From: Streptomyces europaeiscabiei | GTDB lineage: Bacteria; Actinomycetota; Actinomycetes; Streptomycetales; Streptomycetaceae | Assembly: GCF_036346855.1 (NCBI RefSeq) | Contig: NZ_CP107841.1 | Coordinates: 9,118,001 to 9,182,000, forward strand | DNA: 64,000 nucleotides | Direction: 5' to 3' | Shown here: positions 44,213 through 52,713 of the stretch, piece after piece | Numbering within the stretch: position 1 is the first letter of the stretch | Layout: each line of letters starts with the position of its first letter | Notes under the pieces: generated by a model | Database searches by the model: none | Told to the model about the DNA's origin: nothing | Seen by the model: the letters and a program-made list of their open reading frames with translations, nothing else | Program-made: the position numbers and the translations under genes

Positions 44213-45130
44213 TCAGGCGAGCTTTGCTTCGTGGTTGGCGATGAAATCGGCCGGCATCTCGGGGCACCACACGGCGGCCGGGCAGTCCCAGTCGCCCGGC
44301 TTCCAGTCCTCGGTGATGCAGTCCATGTCGCCGGAGTACTCGATCCAGCTTCCCCAGGGGTCCTGGATGTAGTGGAAGAGGTTCGAGCCGAGGGTGTGCC
44401 GGCCCAGGCCCCAGCCCTTGGCGTAGCCCACGGAGGCCATGTCCCGCGCGCCCCTGGCGATCTGGTCGATGTCCGAGACCATCCAGCTGGAATGGTGCAG
44501 GCCAGGGTGCGTTCCCGGGACGAAGCCGAAGACATGGTGGTCACCGGGCCCCGAGTTCATGAAGACGGGCCCGCCGTTGATGATGCGGTCCGACAGGCGC
44601 AGCCCGAGGGCGCGGGCGTAGAAGGCCTCGGAGGCGCGCACATCGGTGCTGAAGATCAGCATGTGGCCGAGTCGCTGGGGGCGGGTCTTCTCGGTCGCGG
44701 TCAGCCAGCGGGCCTGGTCGATCCGGCGGACCCGATCGCCCACGTTGGCGTCCTGCGCGTCCGTGGTCCCGAACTCGCGCCAGGGGGCTATCCCCTCGTC
44801 ACGGAGGTTGACCAGATTCCCCTCGTGATCGCGGAACCACAACCCGCCAGACACCTCTTCCGGCGCGTCCTGCAGCTTCAGGCCCAGGCCCTCCAGGCGG
44901 CGCTGCCACTCGGGCAGCGAGTCCGGGTCCACCGCGAACGCCACGTGGTGGAGGCGCTTGACCGGCCCCTCCATCAGCACCGTCTGGTCCTGCTCCCGGC
45001 CGTCACAGCGAATCACCACCGCATTGCCGCGCTCCGCCGTCTCCAGCCCGAACGCACTGTAAAAGTTTGCGCCCTTATCGAGCGACGGCACCTCGAGTCC
45101 GTAGTGCAGGAGACCTTTGACACGCAACAT
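44213..45130 (-). CDS. Type I extradiol (VOC) ring-cleavage dioxygenase
   Basis: 305 aa from ATG 45130 (GGAG five bases upstream). Two vicinal-oxygen-chelate domains: an N-terminal one (about 1-135) and the catalytic one (about 160-290), with Fe ligands expected at His in RLGHMLIF, His in GLHHSSWMV and Glu in SWIEYSGD. It resembles 2,3-dihydroxybiphenyl/catechol 2,3-dioxygenases, cleaving a catecholic ring next to the hydroxyls. The linked FAH hydrolase suggests processing of the ring-fission product. A GTGTGTACAC site lies in its promoter. Confidence 0.85.
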   Translation of the reverse strand: MLRVKGLLHYGLEVPSLDKGANFYSAFGLETAERGNAVVIRCDGREQDQTVLMEGPVKRLHHVAFAVDPDSLPEWQRRLEGLGLKLQDAPEEVSGGLWFRDHEGNLVNLRDEGIAPWREFGTTDAQDANVGDRVRRIDQARWLTATEKTRPQRLGHMLIFSTDVRASEAFYARALGLRLSDRIINGGPVFMNSGPGDHHVFGFVPGTHPGLHHSSWMVSDIDQIARGARDMASVGYAKGWGLGRHTLGSNLFHYIQDPWGSWIEYSGDMDCITEDWKPGDWDCPAAVWCPEMPADFIANHEAKLA

Positions 45131-45183
45131 GTGCACTCCTAATGGTTCTGGTGAACCCGCGTCCTGCACGGGCACCAAGGTAA

Positions 45184-45193
45184 GTGTGTACAC
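45184..45193. promoter_or_regulatory. GTGYRYRCAC site 2
   Basis: GTGTGTACAC, 54 bases upstream of the extradiol dioxygenase start. Confidence 0.5.
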
Positions 45194-45325
45194 CTCTAGT
45201 GCTTGACGTCCAGATGCCGGGTGAAACCTTTACGTGCCATGCCTAAGCTGCTTCGCGCATGCCATGACACGCGGCCAACCATGCCCACCGCCATGCACTC
45301 GAGAGCAGGCTCTTCCTCTACCAAT

Positions 45326-45335
45326 GTGTATGCAC
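45326..45335. promoter_or_regulatory. GTGYRYRCAC site 3
   Basis: GTGTATGCAC within AATGTGTATGCAC, 42 bases upstream of the FAH gene; its exact complement occurs at 54485-54494. Confidence 0.5.
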
Positions 45336-45376
45336 TACGGTTCTACTGCTTCAGAGAGCCGCTTGCCGGAGGAAAC

Positions 45377-46273
45377 ATGACACCGCCTGAATGGTCGCTG
45401 GTGCAGTACCGGGTCGATGACTCGGAAATGATCGCCGTCGGTGCCTACACCGACGGAACCGTGGTCCAGGGGCCACCCGGGACCGAGGGTCTCACGCTGA
45501 TGGAAGTGCTGGGCCGATGGGAGTCGCTCGCGCCGCTGTTCCGCGCCTGGACGCCGGCAGCATCCGACGTCGTCGTCGGCGCCAGGCTCGCTCCGCCGCT
45601 GACGTATCCCGGCAAGGTGCTCTGCGCGGGCGCCAACTACTGGGACCACATCGCCGAGATGGGCTGCGAACGCCCTGATGAGCTGGGTGACCCGTTCTTC
45701 TTCCTCAAGCCGCCGACGACGACCGTGACCGGACCGGGGGACCCGGTGCCGCTGCCCGCCTACCCTGGTGCACGCATCGACTGGGAGGCCGAACTGGCCA
45801 TCGTCGTCAGTCGTCGCGGCCGCGACCTCGCGCCCGAGCAGGCCATGGACCATGTGGCCGGCTACCTGGCGGCCAACGACATCTCCGCCCGTGACCGGAT
45901 CAAGTCCGACAAGCCGGTCGCCGAGCCGTTCACCTTCGACTGGGTCAGCCACAAGGGACAAGACGGCTTCTGCCCGCTCGGCCCCGGACTGGTGCCCGCC
46001 TGGCAGATCACCGACCCCCAGAACCTGAGGATCCAGCTCAGCATCAACGGCGTGCTCAAACAGGACTCCTCCACCGCGCAGATGATGGTGAAGATCCCCG
46101 AGGTCATAGCGGCGGCCAGCCGCATCACCCGACTGGAACCAGGAGACGTCATCCTCACCGGCACACCGGCGGGCTGCGGGGTTCCGCGCGGGGAGTTCCT
46201 GGCCGCCGGGGATGACATAGTCATCGAAATCGAACGGATCGGTCGCCTGGAGAACACGGTGGTGGCGTCATGA
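45377..46273 (+). CDS. Fumarylacetoacetate hydrolase family protein
   Basis: 298 aa from ATG 45377 with GGAGGAA upstream. The FAH core is seen in GANYWDHIAEMG, the metal-binding DWEAELAIVVSRRG, AANDISARDRI and LTGTPAGCGVPRG. It shares only distant similarity with the FAH gene at 40451, so it likely acts on a different ring-fission product, perhaps that of the divergent extradiol dioxygenase. Its stop overlaps the start of the next gene (ATGA). Confidence 0.87.
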   Translation: MTPPEWSLVQYRVDDSEMIAVGAYTDGTVVQGPPGTEGLTLMEVLGRWESLAPLFRAWTPAASDVVVGARLAPPLTYPGKVLCAGANYWDHIAEMGCERPDELGDPFFFLKPPTTTVTGPGDPVPLPAYPGARIDWEAELAIVVSRRGRDLAPEQAMDHVAGYLAANDISARDRIKSDKPVAEPFTFDWVSHKGQDGFCPLGPGLVPAWQITDPQNLRIQLSINGVLKQDSSTAQMMVKIPEVIAAASRITRLEPGDVILTGTPAGCGVPRGEFLAAGDDIVIEIERIGRLENTVVAS

Positions 46274-47385
46274 GCAACACCCCTACGGCTTCCGAGCTGG
46301 GCTGGCCGCAGGCGCTGCCGGTGCCCACCACCATGAAGGCCATGCTGTTCCGCCGGTTCGGACCGCCCGACGTCCTGGAGCAGGCCACGGTGGACACACC
46401 GCGTCCCGGCCCCGGAGAGGTCCTGGTCCAGGTCGCCGCGGTCGGCATCGGACGCCTGCTCGACCTCACGGCTCGCGCGGGCAACCACCCCTACGCCAAG
46501 ATCACACCGCCCCACATCCTGGGCGCGGATCACGCCGGCACCGTCGCCGCCCTCGGCGAAGGCGTGGACTCCGTACGGGTCGGCGACCGCGTGGCCGTGC
46601 TGCCCGGCGTCGCCTGCGGCACCTGTACCTACTGCGCCGACGGCCGCGAGGAAGTCTGCGACTCCCTGACAGTGATAGGCACCCACCGCCCCGGCGCCTA
46701 CGCGCAGTACTGTGCGGTGCCGGCGCACAACGTCCACAAGGTCCCGGACGGCATTCCGGCCGCGATGGCCGCCTCGCTCGCCCTCCTCGGCGCTGTCGCC
46801 GCCAACCAGCTGACCCAGGCAGGACTCCGCCCCGGACACTGGGTACTCGTCCAGGGGGCGTCGTCCGCACTCGGCTCCACCACGGCCGCCTACGCCCAGC
46901 ACCTGGGCGCGAAGATCATCTCGACCTCCCGCTCGGCGGAGAAGCGCGCGGCCATGGCCGCGGCGGGTGCCGACGTCGTGCTCGACACCAACGCGCCTGA
47001 CTTCGTGGAGCGGGTACGCGAGGTGACCGGTGGTCGCGGCGTCGACATCGCCGTCGACAACCTCGGTGACCCGGCCGTCTGGGACGCCACCATGGAGTCC
47101 CTGACCCGCGGCGGCACCGTGGTGACCTCCGGCGCCTTCCTCGGCGGCCAGGTCAAGATCGACCTGTGCCGGGTGTACTCCGACTGCCACAGCATCATCG
47201 GGGTACGCACGGGCAACCCGGCCGCGGTGAAGGAACTGTGGACGCAGGTGGAGAACGGCTTCCGCGCGGTGGTCGACCGCACCTTCCCCATCGTCCGCGC
47301 CGCCGATGCCCACCGCTACATGGAGGACGACAACAGTCTCGGGCGGGTGGCACTCACTCTGGGCCCAGGAGACTGGGACGCGTAA
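46270..47385 (+). CDS. MDR-family oxidoreductase with structural but no catalytic zinc site
   Basis: 371 aa, translationally coupled to the FAH gene. The structural zinc lobe is complete (CGTCTYCADGREEVC). The catalytic zinc positions are altered: the usual GICG(S/T)D cysteine is replaced in GIGRLLDLTAR, and GHE by GADH. The Rossmann fold follows (VLVQGASSALGSTTAAYAQ). This combination points to a quinone-reductase-like or double-bond reductase activity rather than an alcohol dehydrogenase. It probably acts on an intermediate of the linked ring-cleavage pathway. Confidence 0.82.
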   Translation: MSNTPTASELGWPQALPVPTTMKAMLFRRFGPPDVLEQATVDTPRPGPGEVLVQVAAVGIGRLLDLTARAGNHPYAKITPPHILGADHAGTVAALGEGVDSVRVGDRVAVLPGVACGTCTYCADGREEVCDSLTVIGTHRPGAYAQYCAVPAHNVHKVPDGIPAAMAASLALLGAVAANQLTQAGLRPGHWVLVQGASSALGSTTAAYAQHLGAKIISTSRSAEKRAAMAAAGADVVLDTNAPDFVERVREVTGGRGVDIAVDNLGDPAVWDATMESLTRGGTVVTSGAFLGGQVKIDLCRVYSDCHSIIGVRTGNPAAVKELWTQVENGFRAVVDRTFPIVRAADAHRYMEDDNSLGRVALTLGPGDWDA

Positions 47386-47393
47386 CGGCCCAA

Positions 47394-47420
47394 CACCCGG
47401 CACCCGGCCGGGTGCCGGTG
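47394..47420. terminator. GC-rich inverted repeat after the oxidoreductase gene
   Basis: Arms CACCCGGCACCCGG and CCGGGTGCCGGTG are complementary with one bulge and essentially no loop, nine bases after the stop. Possible terminator. Confidence 0.45.
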
Positions 47421-47559
47421 GGACAACCTTGGGGACGATGCGGATCAGTCGTCCCAAGGCGGTCCCGCCGGGCTCCACCGTCGCGGCGGGCCCAGCTCCA
47501 TGCGTCCGGCGGGCGCCCAGCCGACCGCCTTCGAGCAGGGCGCTGAGGAAGCTGCGCGG

Positions 47560-47680
47560 ACGCTCGCCGCTGGTAGGGCAGCTCCTCAGTGCCGCCCAGG
47601 TACGCGATGCGGGCGTGGCCCTGGGCCACCAGGTGTGCGGTGGCCCTGCGCAGCGCGACGTGATCGTCCACGCCGATTCA
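47560..47680 (-). pseudogene. LacI-family regulator fragment
   Basis: About 35 residues (HVALRRATAHLVAQGHARIA, YLGG) match the sensor domain of LacI regulators. The flanking frames are unrelated, so only a fragment survives. Confidence 0.5.
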
Positions 47681-47729
47681 CGAGGGGCCGAGCGACGGGT
47701 GCCTGCGCAGCAGCGAACATCACGCCACC

Positions 47730-47955
47730 GCCGACGGTCGCATCGTCAGCCTGGGCAGGTAGGCGACCGGGGAGCCCATGTCCCCGGTCGCCTACCTGCG
47801 GCGGCAGCGCACCGATCGATGCGCATCGGTCGACCACCACGAGCACAGTCCCGCGCTCGGCCTTGAGCTCGCTGAACACCTCGCGGAGCTGGGGCTCGCT
47901 GTTGGGTAGCTGCTTGTCGAAGGCCTTCTTCCCGGCGGACGTGCCCGCGATGCCA
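47730..47955 (-). pseudogene. IS110-family transposase N-terminal fragment, inverted
   Basis: The minus strand reads AGKKAFDKQLPNSEPQLREV then LVVVDRCASIGALP and, in another frame, GDMGSPVAYLPRLTMR, typical of the N-terminal half of IS110 transposases. The continuation lies on the opposite strand (next entry), so an internal inversion has occurred. A 19-bp perfect inverted repeat at 47755-47799 lies in this segment. Confidence 0.7.
47755..47799. repeat. Perfect 19-bp inverted repeat with a 7-base loop
   Basis: Arms 47755-47773 and 47781-47799 are exactly complementary. The right arm encodes the SPVAYLP part of the IS110 fragment, so the left arm is an inverted duplicate of coding DNA rather than a conventional terminator. 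Confidence 0.8.
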
Positions 47956-48140
47956 TCGTCATCGCCGGCGCGGCCCGTGTCATGCCACCCACGCTCCGCT
48001 CGGTCGAGCGCGAAGACGAGGCCGTCGCCGAGTCGGAGCTGATCGTCGGGTTCGACGACGACCTGGCCGGCGAAGCAATCCGCATCTCCAACCGGCTGCG
48101 GGGTCTGCTGACGCAGATCCGGCATGCACTGGTGCACGAG
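47925..48140 (+). pseudogene. IS110-family transposase central fragment
   Basis: The + strand reads ARDAIVIAGAARVMPPTLRS, VEREDEAVAESELIVGFDDD, LAGEAIRISNRLRGLLTQIR, the part of IS110 transposases that normally follows the fragment found on the minus strand just to the left. The C-terminal half is missing. Confidence 0.7.
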
Positions 48141-48256
48141 GCAGGCGAAGTAGGCAGGGCGGTGCCACGGAATGTCCGGCTCCGGGGTGACCTGCGCGAT
48201 GTGTCACTGACCTGCGACGGTTTCGCTGTCCGGACAATGCCGAAGGCTCGCCGGCC

Positions 48257-48716
48257 TCAGCTGATCCGATCGATCCACTCTTCGAGCTGTGGAGCCTCGG
48301 TGCCGATGGTGGTCGACTCTCCGTGACCGGTACGGACCACCGTCTCGGGCGGCAGGACCAGCAGACGGTCACGGTTGGAGCGGATGATGGTCGGGAAGTG
48401 GGAGTACGACCGTCCCGTGGCCCCAGGTCTTCCGGCGAACAAGGTAACGCCCGTGAACACGGTGCCCAGTTCCTCGGCGTACAGCGAGATCGCTCCCGGT
48501 GTATGGCCGGAAATATGAAGCACCGTCAGCTCGATGCCGGCCACGGCGATCCGCCGCATGTCCGAGAGGTAGCCGTCCGGGTTCCGGTCCGGGTGGGTGT
48601 GCTTCCACAGTAGCCGGTCGTCGAGGTGGATCAGTATCGGTGTTGTCGACGTCCCAGGTGCCGCCGTCCAGGCTGAAGGTGCCGGACGTGACCAGGTGCT
48701 CGATGCGGGCGGCCAT
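48257..48716 (-). pseudogene. MBL-fold hydrolase with internal deletion
   Basis: The start ATG at 48716 overlaps the stop of the mycothiol-dependent dehydrogenase. The N-terminus (ARIEHLVTSGTFSLDGGTWD, VDN) is followed directly, in another frame, by ILIHLDDRLLWKHTHPDRNP and then HISGHTPGAISLYAEELGTV, FTGVTLFAGRPGATGRSYSHF and GHGESTTIG. About 50 residues, including the T-H-x-H-x-D-H metal-binding motif, have been lost at about 48645, with a frameshift. The intact relative, usually coupled to this dehydrogenase in actinobacteria, is thought to act in formaldehyde detoxification. Confidence 0.8.
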
Positions 48717-49801
48717 CACAGCACGACCACGGAGCGCAGCACATCGCCGTTGTGCATCCGGGCGAAGGCGTCCTCGACCCTGTCCAAGGCGATCGTCTCG
48801 CTAACGAACGCGTCGAGGTCCAGACGCCCCTGGATGTACAGGTCGATCAGCAGGGGGAAGTCGCGCGAGGGCAGGCAGTCGCCGTACCAGGACGACTTCA
48901 GCGCCCCACCCCGGCCGAAGACGTCCAGTAGCGGCAGTTCGAGTCTCCGTTCGGGCGTGGGCACGCCGACGAGGACGACCGTTCCGGCCAGGTCTCGGGC
49001 GTAGAAGGCCTGCTGGTAGGTCTCGGGGTGGCCTACCGCGTCGATGACCACGTCCGCGCCGAATCCCTCGGTCAGCTTACGGATCGACTCCACCGCGTCC
49101 GCTGCCCGTGAGTTGACCGTGTGCGTGGCGCCCAGGCTGCGGGCCGTCTCCAGCTTGCGGTCGTCGATGTCCACGGCGATGATCCTCGCCGCGCCGGCCA
49201 GCCGCGAGCCGACCACCGCCGCGGCGCCGACGCCGCCGCATCCGATGACGGCCACGGAGTCACCGCGGGTGATCGCACCCGTGTTGATCGCCGCGCCGAC
49301 GCCCGCCATCACGCCACAGCCCAGCAGGCCCGCGGCGGCCGGTGACGCGGCCGGGGCGACCTTGGTGCACTGCCCGGCCGCGACCAGGGTCTTCTCGGCG
49401 AAGGCGCCGATGCCCAGGGCCGGCGACAGTTCTGTGCCGTCGGTGAGGGTCATCTTCTGCCGGGCGTTGTGGGTGTTGAAGCAGTACCAGGGCCGGCCGC
49501 GCAGACAAGCGCGGCAACGACCGCACACGGCGCGCCAGTTGAGGATCACGAAGTCCCCGGGCGCGACGGCGGTCACGCCTTCGCCGACCGACTCCACGAC
49601 ACCGGCCGCCTCATGGCCGAGCAAGAAGGGGAACTCGTCGTTGATGCCGCCCTCACGGTAGTGGAGGTCCGTATGACACACCCCGCAGGACTGAATCCGT
49701 ACCACCGCCTCCCCCGGCTCCGGGTCGGGGATCACGATCGTCTCGATGCCGACGGGCTCGCCCTTCGCCCGCGCGACAACGCCTCGTACCTGCTGGGACA
49801 T
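48716..49801 (-). CDS. mscR: S-(hydroxymethyl)mycothiol dehydrogenase (mycothiol-dependent formaldehyde dehydrogenase)
   Basis: 361 aa class III-like MDR dehydrogenase. Catalytic zinc ligands are in [14 protein letters not shown] and GHEAAG; the structural zinc lobe is [15 protein letters not shown]; cofactor motif [12 protein letters not shown]. The overall pattern fits the actinobacterial mycothiol-dependent enzyme that oxidises the formaldehyde-mycothiol adduct to S-formylmycothiol. Its position beside VanAB, whose O-demethylation releases formaldehyde, supports that role. It overlaps the broken MBL gene downstream. A tandem 14-base repeat lies 26 bases before the start. Confidence 0.85.
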   Translation of the reverse strand: MSQQVRGVVARAKGEPVGIETIVIPDPEPGEAVVRIQSCGVCHTDLHYREGGINDEFPFLLGHEAAGVVESVGEGVTAVAPGDFVILNWRAVCGRCRACLRGRPWYCFNTHNARQKMTLTDGTELSPALGIGAFAEKTLVAAGQCTKVAPAASPAAAGLLGCGVMAGVGAAINTGAITRGDSVAVIGCGGVGAAAVVGSRLAGAARIIAVDIDDRKLETARSLGATHTVNSRAADAVESIRKLTEGFGADVVIDAVGHPETYQQAFYARDLAGTVVLVGVPTPERRLELPLLDVFGRGGALKSSWYGDCLPSRDFPLLIDLYIQGRLDLDAFVSETIALDRVEDAFARMHNGDVLRSVVVL

Positions 49802-49826
49802 TGCTGGGTTCCCTCATTTTCCACAG

Positions 49827-49854
49827 AGATGAATCGACGGAGATGAATCGATGG
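49827..49854. repeat. Tandem 14-base direct repeat
   Basis: AGATGAATCGACGG is followed directly by AGATGAATCGATGG (13 of 14 identical), in the promoter/leader region of the formaldehyde dehydrogenase gene. Confidence 0.6.
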
Positions 49855-50388
49855 CAGATCAAGCAACCGATGGAACTCGGCAGGGGCAGGAGAGCCCACG
49901 AGCGCAGGTGTTGTCGGGTGACGGTGCTCTGTTCCAGCGAGTTCGTCGTGACGGCGGTCGTGGGGCAGCTAGTCATCGGCTCGCTGTGGACCCGCGTCCT
50001 CGGCGACTCTGACATCCGTTGGCATGTACAAAATGCGGCCCGGTGAGGCCGCGACCGATCAGTAACAAGATCTCCGGCTCGCACCACTACGGGATCGGCG
50101 GCACAGTGTCGAGCGGCTCATCCGGGACGGCGAGGTCCCCGACGGTGGCCTCGGCGACGCATGTCACTCCTCCGCTTCAACTGCCCCGCTTCCGGAGATC
50201 CGGCTCCGTCGGCGGGGCTCCGGAGCATCGGCTTCCCGAATGCACGGGCCGCAGCCGGTGACGGCCGTGGCCCAGGGCCTGCGTGATGGTGTGATCGATT
50301 TCGTCGCGGGCTCACCGGCCCGCAGGGCTCGGCGCCCTGGCCAGAACCGTAATACCCCTGCCGACAGTCAGTCGAATGACCTTTCTCA
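49855..50388. other. Non-coding stretch
   Basis: More than 500 bases between divergent mscR and the LysR gene. Several open frames exist but none has a ribosome site or recognisable protein pattern. Confidence 0.45.
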
Positions 50389-51330
50389 ATGCGCTATATA
50401 GATGTAGTGAATACTGAATCTCGGGCGCAGCGCCCGGTAACCGGCTTGCACGGCGTCGACCTCAACCTGCTTCCGCTGCTGGCGGCCCTGCTCGAACACC
50501 GCAGTGTCACGCGCGCCGCCGAGGCGGTCGGGCTGACGCAGCCGGCCATGAGCAACGCCCTGCAGCGGCTGCGGCGCACGCTTGGGGACGACCTCCTTCT
50601 CCGGGTGGGGCGGCAGTACGTGCTCACGACCCGTGCCGCCGCATTGATCGAACCGGTCAACCTGATCCTGGAGACCGCCACCAGTCAGGTGCTCGCACCT
50701 CCGACGTTCGATCCGGCGACGTCGGACCGCACCTTCCGCATCGCTGCGTCCAGCGCCGCGGCCCTGACCGTCGTACCCGCCCTGAGCACGATGCTCGCCG
50801 TGACCGCGCCGGGGGTCCGCCTCCATCTGGAAGCGCCCGAGTTCTTGATGGACCTCACCCGCACCGACGCGACCGCTGACGTGGCGCTGTTGCCGGACAC
50901 CATGCCGACCACGCTGCCGAGGGAGCGGCTCTACAACGAGAGTTGGGTCGTGGTCGCCGACGCGAAGAACGACCGCATCGGCGCGACACTCACCGTCGAC
51001 GACCTCGCCCGGCTGCCCCACGTGGTGTTCGAGTGGGAGGGGGGACGTGTCGGCGCACAGCACGCCCTGGCCGGGATGATCCCCGATCTCGTCGTGCAGG
51101 TCGTCGTCTCCGAGTTCCTGATGATCCCCTCGGTGGTGAGCGGCACGAACATGATCGCACTGCTGCACCGCAGGCTGGCTCAGCGGCTGGCGGGGCAGAA
51201 CGGGCTGCGCGTGGTGGAGCCGCCGGTTCCACTGCCGCCTTTGGGAGTCGATCTGGTGTGGAACCCGCGCGGCGCCGGCGATCCCGGGCGGGCGTGGCTG
51301 CGGGAGCAGCTGATGCGCGCAGTTCATTGA
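50389..51330 (+). CDS. LysR-family regulator
   Basis: 313 aa if it starts at ATG 50389; a GTG at 50407 is equally possible, as neither has a clear ribosome site. The helix-turn-helix (VDLNLLPLLAALLEHRSVTR, AAEAVGLTQPAMSNALQRLR) is typical, followed by the inducer-binding domain. A CTATATAG palindrome overlaps the proposed start. It is upstream of the vanAB-type operon in the same direction and probably activates it in response to an aromatic acid. Confidence 0.87.
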   Translation: MRYIDVVNTESRAQRPVTGLHGVDLNLLPLLAALLEHRSVTRAAEAVGLTQPAMSNALQRLRRTLGDDLLLRVGRQYVLTTRAAALIEPVNLILETATSQVLAPPTFDPATSDRTFRIAASSAAALTVVPALSTMLAVTAPGVRLHLEAPEFLMDLTRTDATADVALLPDTMPTTLPRERLYNESWVVVADAKNDRIGATLTVDDLARLPHVVFEWEGGRVGAQHALAGMIPDLVVQVVVSEFLMIPSVVSGTNMIALLHRRLAQRLAGQNGLRVVEPPVPLPPLGVDLVWNPRGAGDPGRAWLREQLMRAVH

Positions 51331-51621
51331 CGACACGATTGCGAGTCATTCGTATCATTCATTGGACTCATTCCTGGTGGCTGCATAGCCTGTCGTGACC
51401 GGAGGCGCCCCCCAGGGGGCAGGTGGCACCGGCCCTACGGCGTGGCGCCGATGACCGACGCAAGCCTCGTTCCCGCTCCTCACCACGCTCTGCGATGTGT
51501 CGAGAGCTGGTACCTCGCACGGGGGCTGCGGACTCGTCCTTGCGAGACGGCTGCCGCCGAACCCCGACGTCCCCGTCGTTCCCGACGGCAGCACGTGAAC
51601 AACCGGAGGAGGAGAACCGTC

Positions 51622-52713
51622 ATGTTCCCACTGAACGCCTGGTACGCCGCGGCCTGGGACACCGAAGTAGGTCGCGGCCTGTTGCCGCGCACCATATGCG
51701 AGCGACCGCTCGTGCTGTACCGCACCACTTCCGGGAACGCGGTGGCGATGGCCGATGCCTGCTGGCACCGTCTCGTGCCGTTGTCGATGGGCGAGTTGCA
51801 CGGTGACGAGGTGGTCTGTGGCTACCACGGCCTCGCCTTCGGGCCCCATGGCCGCTGCACCCGGATGCCTGCCCAGGAGACGCTCAACCCCTCCGCCGCG
51901 GTCGCTTCGTACCCGGTCGTGGAGCGGCACAGGTTCGTCTGGGTCTGGCTGGGCGATCCCGCGGTGGCCGATCCCGATCTCGTTCCGGACCTGCACTGGA
52001 ACGACGATCCGCAGTGGGCCGGGGACGGCGGGACCATCACTGTCGACTGCGACTACAGGCTGGTCCTCGACAACCTCATGGACCTCACCCACGAGCAGTT
52101 CCTGCACGCCGACAGCCTCGCCAACGACGAGCTCTCGGAAGCCGAACCCGACGTGGCCCACGACGACCATTCGGTCACGCTCACCCGGTGGATGCGGGGA
52201 ATCGAGGCGCCACCCTTCCTCGGCATGCAGTTGCGCCGCAAGAACCCGGACCACCAGGGGCCCGTCGACCGGTGGCAGGTCATCCGCTACACCGCTCCCT
52301 CGACGATCACCATCGATGTCGGTGTCGCGCCGACCGGGACCGGTGCCCCGGAGGGTGACCGGAGCGCCGGCATCAACGGCTACGCGCTCAATACCGTGAC
52401 GCCCGCCGCGGCCGGCGGCTCCCACTACTTCTGGTGTTTCAGGCGGAACTACCACCTGCACGACCAGAGCCTGACCAACCTGCTCCGCGAGGCTGTGGCC
52501 CGGGTCTTCGGCCAGGACACCCACATGCTCAACGCGCAGCAGCGGGCGATCGAGGCCAACCCGGGACACGAGTTCTACAACCTCAACATCGACGTCGGCG
52601 GGATGTGGGTGCGCCGCATCATCGACGCACAGGTCGCACGCGAACAGGGACGCGACCGTACACCTCCGAGCCGCCTGGCCGCCGTCGCGGCCACGACGAG
52701 GGAGACGGCATGA
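51622..52713 (+). CDS. vanA: Rieske non-heme iron oxygenase, vanillate O-demethylase oxygenase type
   Basis: 363 aa from ATG 51622 with GGAGGAGGAGAA upstream. The Rieske [2Fe-2S] motif is CWH at about residues 45-47 and CGYH about 19 residues later. Catalytic iron ligands are expected in DNLMDLTHEQFLH (His, His) and a later Asp. It resembles VanA-like O-demethylases, which convert vanillate to protocatechuate and formaldehyde. The next gene is the reductase partner, overlapping by four bases. Another methoxylated aromatic acid could be the true substrate. Confidence 0.85.
   Translation: MFPLNAWYAAAWDTEVGRGLLPRTICERPLVLYRTTSGNAVAMADACWHRLVPLSMGELHGDEVVCGYHGLAFGPHGRCTRMPAQETLNPSAAVASYPVVERHRFVWVWLGDPAVADPDLVPDLHWNDDPQWAGDGGTITVDCDYRLVLDNLMDLTHEQFLHADSLANDELSEAEPDVAHDDHSVTLTRWMRGIEAPPFLGMQLRRKNPDHQGPVDRWQVIRYTAPSTITIDVGVAPTGTGAPEGDRSAGINGYALNTVTPAAAGGSHYFWCFRRNYHLHDQSLTNLLREAVARVFGQDTHMLNAQQRAIEANPGHEFYNLNIDVGGMWVRRIIDAQVAREQGRDRTPPSRLAAVAATTRETA

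Noticed and set aside
47755..47799. Terminator
   Set aside because: The perfect stem consists of duplicated IS110 coding sequence and lies inside a rearranged transposase, not after a gene.
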